In this document: in pieces, positions 35,704-44,696 of the stretch
Position numbering within the stretch: the stretch's first letter is position 1
How the letters are laid out: every line of letters starts with the position of its first letter
Source of the DNA: Perkinsela sp. pyNocScin1
Lineage: Eukaryota > Euglenozoa > Kinetoplastea > Prokinetoplastida > Perkinselidae
Length of the DNA stretch: 64,000 nucleotides
Direction of reading: 5' to 3'
Assembly (NCBI GenBank): GCA_964019655.1
Contig: CAXHTR010000005.1
Coordinates: forward strand, 124,001-188,000
The notes under the pieces: model-generated
Database searches by the model: none
What the model was told of the DNA's origin: nothing
Seen by the model: the letters and a program-made list of their open reading frames with translations, nothing else
Translations under genes and position numbers: made by a program

Positions 35704-38700
35704 ATGCAGCCCTTTTCATTGCATCATCGGCTTGTGCGAACGCTTTTGAGTAAACGGAACTACAGCTTGCTCAAAAGTTGCTCGAGAATCGATGAAGTAA
35801 GGAATTTAAGGACGATAGCCAGAGCTGCAGGCCCCTTTGAACATTTTTCCATACGAGAATCTCTACGAGTATCACTGGGCGCACTAAACTGGAACAGAAT
35901 CATGGAAAGCAAAAGAAATTTCCTCGACAACATTCGAGACAAGGAAACGACTCCATATAATGATCATGATCTAAACGAATATATACAACAGATCAATATG
36001 ATCAATTTGGAGAGTAAAAATCTGCTGAATAGTACCTCTAGATCTCACGTTAAAGATGCCTTCTCTCTTATTGAAAGCTCACTATCTTTGGGGTTGGATC
36101 TATCAGATTCGTCACTCAAGTTAATTCTTGAATGGATGGTTGATGGAATAGCGGCATCCATAGAGAGCCTGGATGCAGTACATACCACTAAACACCATTC
36201 TAATCGAGATTTTTCATTCATGAACAGACAGTCTTTAGCATTCTCAAAGCCTGTCGCGGTCATTAGTTTCAAGTCATTGAGTCACTTAAACCATATTTAT
36301 CTACAGTGGCAAGAGTCACTCAGCAGTCATTTCGCAGATAAGCGCATTGCAACTGACCTCTTCCATTTCTCTCTGCCACTTTTTCTACGATATCTTGCGC
36401 AAGATTTACACGCCGATATAAGAGCCCCGATCGAAGTTCTGCGCATTGCCATGATGTTCAAGAAGTTGATGCATACAAAATACACAGCGTCTGAGATTGA
36501 TCGCCAAAGAATGTCTAAAGATAAAAACTTGGTTCAGCTTTTTACGCTCATTGCAGACAAAATAACAATTTTCTCATCAAAGAAAAGTATAGGCGCATCT
36601 ATAAGCCTTTACATTCTCTCAGTCTTCACGGGTCAGAAAATTGACATGAGATATTCTATTTTTGCACAATACCCACCGAATACGAAAAATATGTACCCTA
36701 TGTTACTATCTGTGAATCAGAACGAGAGTTTAAGTAAAGGTGTTGACAATAATGCTGACGAAGCCATAGCACAGCAGACAGAAGATAATAGCCGCTCTTC
36801 GTCCCATCCTATACTACAAGAGATGCTTAAGCAAATAAGCGGTCGCATTCATACTCTGAACAGTGAAGAGTACATCACATTGGGAAAGAAAATGCTTCAA
36901 CTTTCCCTCTTGAATATACCACCTCCAAGGCATGGGTATATTTTCATAAGACAGCAAAAGTCTGGTGCGTCGAGAAAATACGGAGAGAGCTTAGGGGATT
37001 TCATTCAAGACATGATCTTAGCGTCACCCTGTATGATGCAGCGCGATCTATCTGTAGCGAATAAGATGAAGGTTATCCTTCAGGGATACGAGGAATCAAG
37101 GACCAAACAATCAGTGCAAAGATCTGATGATGATAAATCAGACGAAAGCCCTGGAGCAGTTTTTACAACCATTGATACAATATTCCATGCAATCAAGTCA
37201 AGCTCGCGAGTCCTTGTCACAGATCAGCTGAGCGAGCCCAGTGCGCATAATTTAGCTCAATTTCAGGGAAGTAATAAGCCTTCGCTTGGAATATCTGATG
37301 ATCCGCTGAGTGCAAATGCATCAAGCTTGTATAGAAATGCACTTCATCGTTTCAAAAGTTTGTTAAACGCCATTTTCAATAAATCAATATTTTCAGGGGC
37401 ATCGAGGGCTACGAAAATGGATGTACAAAGCCTTGTTCTTGGACCTGGCGAAAGGGCAAGGTCTTCAGAAAACTACATTCATTTTCAAGAGAACAATAAC
37501 GGCCTCGAAAAATCTCTTCGCGTAGTTCTTCGGGATAGTTCGCACTTCCCGCTTCCATTTCACGAGATCACAGAGGTACTGGCCAAAATCATACAGATGT
37601 CATCAAAAATTGCATTGCTTAGAGAGAAGGGCTATGTCATATCAAAGGATACTGAGGAGCTCGCTAGCCTAGGAATACAATTGGCGGGTAAGCTTCTATT
37701 TCTCGCTCGTAATAGGATACTTTTTTCCAGTAGACCCATCGCACAAGAAAAGCCAGACTCTAGTCAAGCTTTTGCTAAAGCCCTTGAGAAACTGCAAGTT
37801 TGTGACATTTTTCGTCTTGTCAGCGCCTCAAAATCATCTCTCATGGAAATGGCTCATCCTCGTTTGACGCAAAGTATACTCGACGTTTGCTATGCACGTG
37901 TATTTTTGCCCAGAACCAATGTTGGAACACGCCCAGAGATAACTTGCCCCGTATGGATATATACTTTATTGAAAGCTTTCGAAAATCATAGAGTTTCGGC
38001 GAAAAACTTTCTTCGCATTGATAGTAAACTTGTGGAGCTAAAAAAGTTCTATACAGACCTCTTCCATAAGCGTATTCAACCTTTGGATATGCCGGGATTG
38101 CTGACTATCTTTACTTCTGTGCATAAAAGCAGGTTCAGTCTACAAGAAGAATTGATATCTTTATCGGAAAAAAAGAAGATCTTGAGTAGCTCTGCCCACG
38201 AAAAGTTCAAGCATGGAAGATCTGTACGTAGGTCGTCCACTGCACTTACATACAAAGTGCTCTTCGATACCATGCAGGCTTTTACTTCTTTGATTGAACA
38301 GAGTGCATGTCATCGGGAGCGACACATACGCTCACTTGATGAAAATTTTTATAGCATGCACGGGCAGGGCATTGTTGACGGGGTAGCTACATTTATGCTT
38401 CTTTGCTCGCAGATTCGCAATGAGCATTGGCGAGACTATTGTTCTGACACCCATGTCATGTTTCAAGAGCATAGAGCTATGCACCTAATTCAAAACTATT
38501 TGTATGAAGTCGCGCCATTCAATCATCTATCGAACTCGGGTCCAGCTATAACATGCGAATCTGCACTTTCCGCAAATCATGCAAAGGTGAAAACAATTAC
38601 AGGGGAAATCGATATTCCGCGATCAATCCATATTTATACGCGTTTTTCTTCGCCGGGTATTGAAATTCTGTTTCTCAATATTCTGAAGAATTCTCGAAGC

Positions 38701-40470
38701 CTCCTTTTTACGATATGTTCACCGCACGCCAGTGGCATTGACGAGGGTGGAAGAATCCGAGCATTTTCGGACAGGAAGTTCTTCACACTCGCACTACAGC
38801 TCCTTGACCTATGGAACATCGTTTTTACAAGCCCCTTTTCATCGTTCAGCAATGAATCTTATTACAAGCCCTTGCATGATGCTGAAGTTCTCCGTATCGC
38901 ACGATCGGAGTTTGCGCAAAACGAAGAATGTGAGCGAAGGGTGCTCATGCTATATTTAGCCCGCATTTCTCGAAAGATCGCAAAGACGGGCATTGTTGCG
39001 CATAGGCACGCTGACTCATCGGTATCATCACAGTATACTATGAATGATCTGTGTGACATTGCCCATATGGTAGCCCTCTTAGAGGGAAGGCGGCTACAGA
39101 AGAATCAAGTCCGCATTGCCGTAGATTCCCGTGCTCATCACACGATTCACTTAGCGCACTACAATAAAGAATTTCAGCAATTTTTCTCAACGCATGAATG
39201 TGTGAGTAGCATGCAGCTGCCCCAGGCGCCAGCGCCCGCTGCTGTCTTCGGGAATCTTCTTCCAGTTATTGAGAGGAATGTGCACCAGATGGGTATGCAG
39301 AATATCCATAAGGCTGTCTTTGCATTCTTCAAGTTTCGCAGCCCAAGCAAGCGAATTCTCGATGCCATGGTCAAGCAAATGATGCAGAACATCGACGATG
39401 CTGCTTCCAGATTGTCGGATGCAGAAGGAGATGGCGGGGGGCAGAAAGTTGCGTCGCTTTTTCACGTGCATCGCAGCTTTGTCAGCATTGCAGCGTATTT
39501 TTATTTCATCCAAGAATATGCCCCGCCGAAAAATTTTTCCGCCCGCTGCTTCGAAATTTTCACATCATGGGTGAATTTCAGCGTATCTCAACCAAAAAAT
39601 ACTGTAATTGAACTCCAGGAAAGCATATTTCGAACTCTGGGGATTCATATGGCCTCAGGCGATACGGCGCACACCAAAAATCTTTACGTGGCTTTGCCCT
39701 CCATTTACCCGCGAATTACAACTTGCTCTACAAGCCTCAATGTAGAGGAGGGCCTTCCGTTTGCCATAAACCCACCGTATCAACCACATAGTGATCCACT
39801 GGCCGCCCTCGGCCCGTATGTTTTCGAGAGTCTCGCCCCGCAAATGCACAGCGTTATGCTTTGCGCGCTACCCTCTATTATCCACGATGTTACAATAAAC
39901 AAGAAATGCTCCTTTTCACTTCTGGCGAACGTGCAGTTACTTGTCTTTGCGATGATACGGCCCTTTTGTGCTTTCACGAGTCCTATAAAGCACGCAGCGT
40001 GCCCTCTTCTCTATGCGACGCCACACATCATTGTCAACTTTTTCGACGGGTTGCGTGGCTTGATAAATCTTTTTCGTACTGCAGGTAGAGAGCAGAAGAA
40101 TAGCGCCATTTTTGTTGAAATGGCATCGACGCTGAGCCAGGTTATGGGAGCAGTTGTTCGAGTTTTCATTTTGCACATACAAGTCGCGAAGGGCCTGCAA
40201 CAAAGCCTACATGGGCGTGAATTCGCACAAATGCCATTCGCACACTCAGTGAATGCGCTTCACAGTCTAGCCATTGCAGCAATGGACCTGCGTCCGTCGA
40301 TAGCGTACGCAGAGATTCTAACGGAAGTGTATAGGACGCTGTATTGCGTACTCGAGAACGAGCGTGAGCAATTTAAACCGCAGGACCTCGAGATTATCAA
40401 GCGTGACTGCGCTCGCTTACAAGAAAGCATTCTAAAAAATCATCAGGCATGTGGCGCCCCAAAAGCGTGA
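35704..40470 (+). CDS. Giant unidentified protein, probably mitochondrial
   Basis: About 1588 residues, the largest unknown in the window. From ATG 35704 the N-terminus (MQPFSLHHRLVRTLLSKRNY) is a convincing mitochondrial presequence; an upstream ATG at 35659 would put an acidic peptide in front. The body is Ser/Leu-rich and helical. Near the C-terminus, QNIHKAVFAFFKFRSPSKRI and LDAMVKQMMQNI recall helical-repeat RNA proteins (FASTK/OPR-like) in which short helices end in Ala-Phe. I see no RAP, nuclease or kinase motif. It may be a mitochondrial RNA-metabolism or mitoribosome assembly factor; that is a guess. The 3' third is more GC-rich than the 5' part. Confidence 0.65.
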   Translation: MQPFSLHHRLVRTLLSKRNYSLLKSCSRIDEVRNLRTIARAAGPFEHFSIRESLRVSLGALNWNRIMESKRNFLDNIRDKETTPYNDHDLNEYIQQINMINLESKNLLNSTSRSHVKDAFSLIESSLSLGLDLSDSSLKLILEWMVDGIAASIESLDAVHTTKHHSNRDFSFMNRQSLAFSKPVAVISFKSLSHLNHIYLQWQESLSSHFADKRIATDLFHFSLPLFLRYLAQDLHADIRAPIEVLRIAMMFKKLMHTKYTASEIDRQRMSKDKNLVQLFTLIADKITIFSSKKSIGASISLYILSVFTGQKIDMRYSIFAQYPPNTKNMYPMLLSVNQNESLSKGVDNNADEAIAQQTEDNSRSSSHPILQEMLKQISGRIHTLNSEEYITLGKKMLQLSLLNIPPPRHGYIFIRQQKSGASRKYGESLGDFIQDMILASPCMMQRDLSVANKMKVILQGYEESRTKQSVQRSDDDKSDESPGAVFTTIDTIFHAIKSSSRVLVTDQLSEPSAHNLAQFQGSNKPSLGISDDPLSANASSLYRNALHRFKSLLNAIFNKSIFSGASRATKMDVQSLVLGPGERARSSENYIHFQENNNGLEKSLRVVLRDSSHFPLPFHEITEVLAKIIQMSSKIALLREKGYVISKDTEELASLGIQLAGKLLFLARNRILFSSRPIAQEKPDSSQAFAKALEKLQVCDIFRLVSASKSSLMEMAHPRLTQSILDVCYARVFLPRTNVGTRPEITCPVWIYTLLKAFENHRVSAKNFLRIDSKLVELKKFYTDLFHKRIQPLDMPGLLTIFTSVHKSRFSLQEELISLSEKKKILSSSAHEKFKHGRSVRRSSTALTYKVLFDTMQAFTSLIEQSACHRERHIRSLDENFYSMHGQGIVDGVATFMLLCSQIRNEHWRDYCSDTHVMFQEHRAMHLIQNYLYEVAPFNHLSNSGPAITCESALSANHAKVKTITGEIDIPRSIHIYTRFSSPGIEILFLNILKNSRSLLFTICSPHASGIDEGGRIRAFSDRKFFTLALQLLDLWNIVFTSPFSSFSNESYYKPLHDAEVLRIARSEFAQNEECERRVLMLYLARISRKIAKTGIVAHRHADSSVSSQYTMNDLCDIAHMVALLEGRRLQKNQVRIAVDSRAHHTIHLAHYNKEFQQFFSTHECVSSMQLPQAPAPAAVFGNLLPVIERNVHQMGMQNIHKAVFAFFKFRSPSKRILDAMVKQMMQNIDDAASRLSDAEGDGGGQKVASLFHVHRSFVSIAAYFYFIQEYAPPKNFSARCFEIFTSWVNFSVSQPKNTVIELQESIFRTLGIHMASGDTAHTKNLYVALPSIYPRITTCSTSLNVEEGLPFAINPPYQPHSDPLAALGPYVFESLAPQMHSVMLCALPSIIHDVTINKKCSFSLLANVQLLVFAMIRPFCAFTSPIKHAACPLLYATPHIIVNFFDGLRGLINLFRTAGREQKNSAIFVEMASTLSQVMGAVVRVFILHIQVAKGLQQSLHGREFAQMPFAHSVNALHSLAIAAMDLRPSIAYAEILTEVYRTLYCVLENEREQFKPQDLEIIKRDCARLQESILKNHQACGAPKA

Positions 40471-40578
40471 TTCACGCTTTACGTAATGTGCCTAGCGCAA
40501 TGTAACCGTCAATTTTCTTTATTTCGGTTCCGTATAACCATACGACTGTTTCCCTTTTACCGTACTTTTTTACGTAAC

Positions 40579-41295
40579 ATGAAGCTATCAGGATTGAGCA
40601 CATCATCTGTACAACAAGAGAAGGCGTTCCTCCAACGGATTTTCCATGGCTCGATTGAATGTGCAGACATAGACGTGAGGCATGGGCCTGCGATCATCAG
40701 TCATTGGAAATTCTCTTTTGGTGAGGAGATCGACATCTCGCTCATACTTACTCCAGGGTATCCCATGGACGCGTGCGCAATGGTTGCAGTCCATCGAAGA
40801 GCATGTAAGACAAACCTTCAGCGCACAGTGGAGCTTGACCAAAATTGGCCCTTGCGCGTATGCGCTCGTAAAGAGTGCTGCCAAGAGCTGATTGAGTCCC
40901 AACGCTTTCTGCAAAATCTCTCCCAGTATCTCAAGGGGTCTCAGTCTGCGCTGGCTATTCTTCTTGCAGCAAAGAGGCACATTCTGCTCGACAAAGGCAC
41001 TGCGTACGTAAGCAATGATTTCTTTGAGGGCAAAACAGATGAGGTGAGTGCGGCGCGAGAATTGATCCCCGAGAATAACCCGCTCGCCTACATCAAGTGC
41101 TCCGTCGATGCATTCAATGAATGGAGAAAGAAGTTTGGGGTAGAGAACCACGGAAGCGACAGCGGGTCAACGGTGGTACAAGACGCCCGGGCGGGTCGTG
41201 CGGGCGCGTACACTGGCAGGGAGTACTTTGAGCTCAACATGGACGCTCGAGAGGTTGACTGGGACCTGTTTGAGTCGCATGGAACTATGGATTAA
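40579..41295 (+). CDS. RWDD1/DFRP-like protein (DRG GTPase partner)
   Basis: About 238 residues. The N-terminus (STSSVQQEKAFLQRIFHG) starts like an RWD domain (QxxELxaLxxIF). The C-terminus matches RWDD1/DFRP2-type proteins: FNEWRKKFGVEN (family FLxWKxKFdaE), YTGREYFELN (family LTGKQLFE) and DWDLFESH (family VDESLFQEMD). DFRPs stabilise DRG GTPases in the cytoplasm and influence translation. I start at ATG 40579 because the RWD-like part begins there; an ATG at 40486 would add a phenylalanine-rich peptide. A tiny ATGTAA frame sits at 40500-40505. This is the last plus-strand gene before the convergent junction. Confidence 0.65.
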   Translation: MKLSGLSTSSVQQEKAFLQRIFHGSIECADIDVRHGPAIISHWKFSFGEEIDISLILTPGYPMDACAMVAVHRRACKTNLQRTVELDQNWPLRVCARKECCQELIESQRFLQNLSQYLKGSQSALAILLAAKRHILLDKGTAYVSNDFFEGKTDEVSAARELIPENNPLAYIKCSVDAFNEWRKKFGVENHGSDSGSTVVQDARAGRAGAYTGREYFELNMDAREVDWDLFESHGTMD

Positions 41296-41777
41296 GTTCG
41301 TTTAAGAGCGCAGTCCCTCAGTATCTCGAGTTCTCTTTTCGGTTTGTAATCAGAGCAAAGCTGTTCCGAGTGCCTAGACACTTCTCTAATCCTATTGATT
41401 AATTTATGCTTTGCTATACTTTCAATCATGAAACGCTGCGCAAGGTTTCTGGCTGAAAAGCAACTAAATATCGAATTCAAACACATGCAGGTGTATTTTA
41501 ATCTCACATCGCCTCATTTTCGAATGTTTGGGTGACGCAACGATTCTATGCGGCGTTTTCGTCTTTTGACACGTTGATCTCACAGCGCTCCCACTTTTTC
41601 GCGACAAGGTACATTCCATATATGTAATTAAAATAGTGGAAAAAAATATATATATAATAGTCAGCGAGAAAAAAAGGAGAGTATTGAAAGAAAGCGCGTA
41701 CTCTGAAATCAAAATATTCCTCTGTGAAACATTACTGTCACAGAATGCAAGTGAGCATGTAGGCGAGAAAGGGTTAT
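41296..41777. other. Convergent strand-switch region, nothing recognised
   Basis: Separates the RWDD1-like gene (+) from the first gene of the final minus-strand run. It contains a simple alternating TA stretch around 41647-41660 and no ORF with a good start. I searched by eye for tRNA box sequences and found none. Confidence 0.35.
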
Positions 41778-42908
41778 TCATCCACCCGATTTTTGTTTTA
41801 AACTTCTTTTGCGAGGTCTACGCATAGCCGATTCGAGCGTGCGCGTCATCATGAGCGTTGACATTGATGGTGCTGCAAGTATGGCCCGACAGTGGCTCTG
41901 AAACCCGCTGTTCGGTGATCTTTCGGCGATGCTCATGGCTGCGCTTCGAATCGCTGCGGCTGCTTTGAACACGTGCGCTGCTTCCCTCTGGCAAATAATC
42001 TGTGGATCAGTGAAGGCAAGAAGGTGGTCCATGACTCGTCCATCTCGAATGACTCGGAGGAGCTCCTGCCGGGACTGGTCGGCTCTGTTACGCACACGGC
42101 CAGATGCCGCGTAAATAGTCACAACGAATGAGACTCCTATGTTGATAGGCACAAGCTGCACACCGAGGGGGGCAAACAGCCCATGAACTACTTCCTCGTA
42201 AGGAATGTAAGTAGTTTGCACTGTTTTGGCAACAAAACTCGAGTCAAAGACCGAGCACTTTGGAATGCGCTCTAAGGAGAGATGGTGGACAATTATGCTT
42301 AGAACTGGTGCGCTATGAGCGCATGTTGCACTGAAAAGTGAAACGTAAACGCGGTGATAGCTCGAGTCGTTTGAGTTTCGCCTGCTGTCTACGTGAACGC
42401 TTCGAGCAGCGCCCGGACAGTCCAGAGAGGGGTGCGCCGCATCATGGCCATTGTCATCCTCGATAGTGGATGGTGGAGCTGTGTAGACTGCATCTGGCTG
42501 AAAAGCGTTGGTGTTGAACTGAAACCTTCCGATATCTGCTGCACGCGCATCGAGTGTGATTGCAGCCGGATATGTTCGACTCTCATTGAAAATTTCTTTT
42601 GTGAGAATGTTTTTCGATATTTGCGCACTATCACACCCCCATAGCATACGCACAACTACAGCAGAGCGCACTCGTGTGACTGCTTCATCTATCCAGCGTT
42701 GATCAAGCTTTTCTACAGTGAAGTGCGCTTCAAAAGCGCCTTGGAGAGCTTTCATGTTTCCAGTGGACATGCGTACATGCATCAGCGTTCCATTTTTATT
42801 CGCAACTTCCCGGTGGGCCTCGGCCTCTTGCAGCTCGATAGAAAGGCGGACCTCTTGACTGAGCGGTGCACAAAGAATACACCGCACTGCTTCGTTCATG
42901 ACATTCAT
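41778..42908 (-). CDS. Unidentified protein, about 376 residues
   Basis: A globular-looking 376-residue protein with a very basic end (MRRPRKRSLKQKSGG) that could be a nuclear or nucleolar signal. The first ~75 residues (SQEVRLSIELQEAEAHREVA onward) and the segment VVHGLFAPLGVQLVPINIG look like alternating strands and helices, and a His/Ser-rich low-complexity loop (~155-185) interrupts the middle. I considered an exosome RNase PH-like subunit but could not align its diagnostic motifs, so I leave it unnamed. It is the last gene of the minus run and sits in relatively GC-rich sequence. ATG 42908 is used; ATG 42899 is also in frame. Confidence 0.55.
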   Translation of the reverse strand: MNVMNEAVRCILCAPLSQEVRLSIELQEAEAHREVANKNGTLMHVRMSTGNMKALQGAFEAHFTVEKLDQRWIDEAVTRVRSAVVVRMLWGCDSAQISKNILTKEIFNESRTYPAAITLDARAADIGRFQFNTNAFQPDAVYTAPPSTIEDDNGHDAAHPSLDCPGAARSVHVDSRRNSNDSSYHRVYVSLFSATCAHSAPVLSIIVHHLSLERIPKCSVFDSSFVAKTVQTTYIPYEEVVHGLFAPLGVQLVPINIGVSFVVTIYAASGRVRNRADQSRQELLRVIRDGRVMDHLLAFTDPQIICQREAAHVFKAAAAIRSAAMSIAERSPNSGFQSHCRAILAAPSMSTLMMTRTLESAMRRPRKRSLKQKSGG

Positions 42909-43041
42909 AGGGCTATTTTCTCAAATGCAAAAAGAAAATTACAAAGCTGAAAAAATGATATCGGCTCTTAAACGTAGACTCGCTTCGTAGAAGTCGCTCT
43001 TTACTGCATTGCGTTACCGATGCTTTTGACAATGTTGCACT

Positions 43042-43479
43042 TTATGATCGCTTTTTAGATTTTTCCAAGAGCTCGAGTGGGTACAAAATATTTGTCTTAT
43101 TTGTCTCAATTATCCTCCCAACAGCGATCATTTCCCTCACGATATAGTGCGCTTTTTCCACATTGTACATGAGGTCCAACTCGCAAACATTTTCAAAGTA
43201 CTTTTCGAATGTCTCGACCAGGGCGTGGATCATTTCGAGCACAGCCATCTCGTTTTCATCGTCGTCTGTACCAACGATGAAGTAAAGCGAGGCGTACCTG
43301 CGATACACAAGCTTGATAGCATTGTGGTCGACAAAGCTGCATTCGTATTCGGTTCGCCGGAGGCACTTGCGGACAACTTCGCCCTCCAGCGTGGAGCGCT
43401 CATTTACAGGAATCCATTTTGTATAGTGCGCTACGCGGGTTTGGCCATCTTTGTTGACAATGAGGAGGAAGTGGATCAT
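43042..43479 (-). CDS. AP4S1: AP-4 complex sigma subunit (clathrin-adaptor small chain)
   Basis: A 145-residue sigma adaptin. It starts MIHFLLIVNKDGQTRVAHYT (family MIxFxLmvNKqGQTRLsxYy) and keeps LEGEVVRKCLRR, CSFVDHNAIKLVYRRYASLY, ENEMAVLEMIHALVE, ELDLMYNVEKAHYIVREMI and GRIIETNKTNIL. The GQTR and ETNK..IL phrasing favours the AP-4 sigma over AP-1, AP-2 or AP-3. AP-4 is a non-clathrin adaptor at the trans-Golgi that selects cargo for endosomal or autophagy-related traffic. Length matches the family (~144). Intergenic gaps are 133 and 427 bases. Confidence 0.85.
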   Translation of the reverse strand: MIHFLLIVNKDGQTRVAHYTKWIPVNERSTLEGEVVRKCLRRTEYECSFVDHNAIKLVYRRYASLYFIVGTDDDENEMAVLEMIHALVETFEKYFENVCELDLMYNVEKAHYIVREMIAVGRIIETNKTNILYPLELLEKSKKRS

Positions 43480-43906
43480 TCACTAGTAATACTGCACAAG
43501 ATAAAAATATAAAGAAATCAAGCAATCTTCTCATGCTGTGAAAAGCTTAGCTACGATAGCAAATCCACACCGAGAGCGAGATGCTACATGAGGTGTGATA
43601 ACAAACCGATTGTCAAATTGATTTTATTTTAGCATCGATTATGCTTTTTACGTTCATTCGTTTGATGAGCTGGAAGGCTGTTCGTATTGATGATTGGAAG
43701 CTCTGCCTTTAACAAAAAATCAGCAGCATTTGTCTCTGAAGTTTTATATGATTCAAGTGTATGATCGTCGTGCCCTCTACCCGATATTTCTTACTTTGGA
43801 ATATGATATGGTGTTGTTCGAAACATCGTGAGGAAAAAATATGACTGAACAACATATATACTAGATATTCTTGATTTGCCATCTATATTTGCTTGCCCCA
43901 GGCGTA
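43480..43906. other. Intergenic, nothing recognised
   Basis: A 427-base spacer inside a same-strand run, long for this genome. No ORF with a good start on either strand; an open frame at 43791-43988 overlaps the next gene in another frame and is not supported. No tRNA or repeat identified. Confidence 0.3.
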
Positions 43907-44662
43907 TCACAATATCGAGAGCAGAATTTTGCCGGCTGCTGATGCAAGGAAGCGAACGCCCATCACCCGGAGTAAATCGCCGATGCAAAATGAAATGAGG
44001 CGCTGTGCGACTCGTGTTGAAAGAGGCTTGTTCTTGTCACGAATGATAATGATACATATGGTGTAGAGTAGCGCACTACTTATAATGAATGCTAGGGAAA
44101 AATACGAGGCTATAAATTCAGCAAGATATCTAGTATGAGCTGAGCCTTTAATAGAAGAGCAGCCACTCGAGATGAATACGCTCTGTATCGATGAACTTGT
44201 CTGGATGAATTCGCCATTGCTGAAGAGGTCCAGTGCGAGTGTCATAAAAAAGATGAAAATATAGATTAGTGAGTGCATCTGGGATTCTAGTGATATACCA
44301 TTGAAAAACTGTGCAGCTTGCGTTGCTTTTACCAGAGCCGCATGTGCTTTTGCAGCGTGGTCGGGCTCTGTCACTGATTCTTTCGCAAGAACATCTTTCA
44401 CCTCTACAAATGCATCAGCAAGCTCAGGAAAAGCTTTCGTGATACTCGCTATTTCACTACGTACTTCATAGTCGTCTGTTTCGCCCCGAAGAAGAACTTT
44501 CAAGCGCTTGCGTGCATTTATATAGCTCTTGTGAGAATCTTGCATCATTACTAACTCTTTACAAAATTTTCTTGCGTATACAAAGTGCGTACAAGCAGTC
44601 TCATAGTACACATGTACAGAGAGACACCATATCCCGAAGCTGATACAGCTTTTATCAAACAT
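43907..44662 (-). CDS. Membrane protein, unidentified
   Basis: About 251 residues. A cysteine-containing hydrophobic N-terminus, a central polar helical region (~50-125, with many Ala, Lys and Glu), then two strong hydrophobic segments: HSLIYIFIFFMTLALDLFS and YFSLAFIISSALLYTICIIII, followed by basic residues (RDKNKPLSTRVAQR). No recognised family. The frame continues upstream without an ATG, so I use ATG 44662; Met codons at 44548/44545 are alternatives. Its start lies only 34 bases from the DNA polymerase eta stop codon, a very tight junction. Confidence 0.55.
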   Translation of the reverse strand: MFDKSCISFGIWCLSVHVYYETACTHFVYARKFCKELVMMQDSHKSYINARKRLKVLLRGETDDYEVRSEIASITKAFPELADAFVEVKDVLAKESVTEPDHAAKAHAALVKATQAAQFFNGISLESQMHSLIYIFIFFMTLALDLFSNGEFIQTSSSIQSVFISSGCSSIKGSAHTRYLAEFIASYFSLAFIISSALLYTICIIIIRDKNKPLSTRVAQRLISFCIGDLLRVMGVRFLASAAGKILLSIL

Positions 44663-44696
44663 GAACACGCAAAGTTTTGAGCTTTTAGGGGACAAT

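Noticed and set aside
40603-41151. 182-codon minus-strand frame inside the RWDD1-like gene.
   Set aside because: The plus-strand frame has family motifs; the minus-strand frame is only open because of composition.
41778-42908. Exosome RNase PH-like subunit (RRP42/43/45 type).
   Set aside because: I could not align the RNase PH motifs; only the general alternation of strands and helices is compatible.
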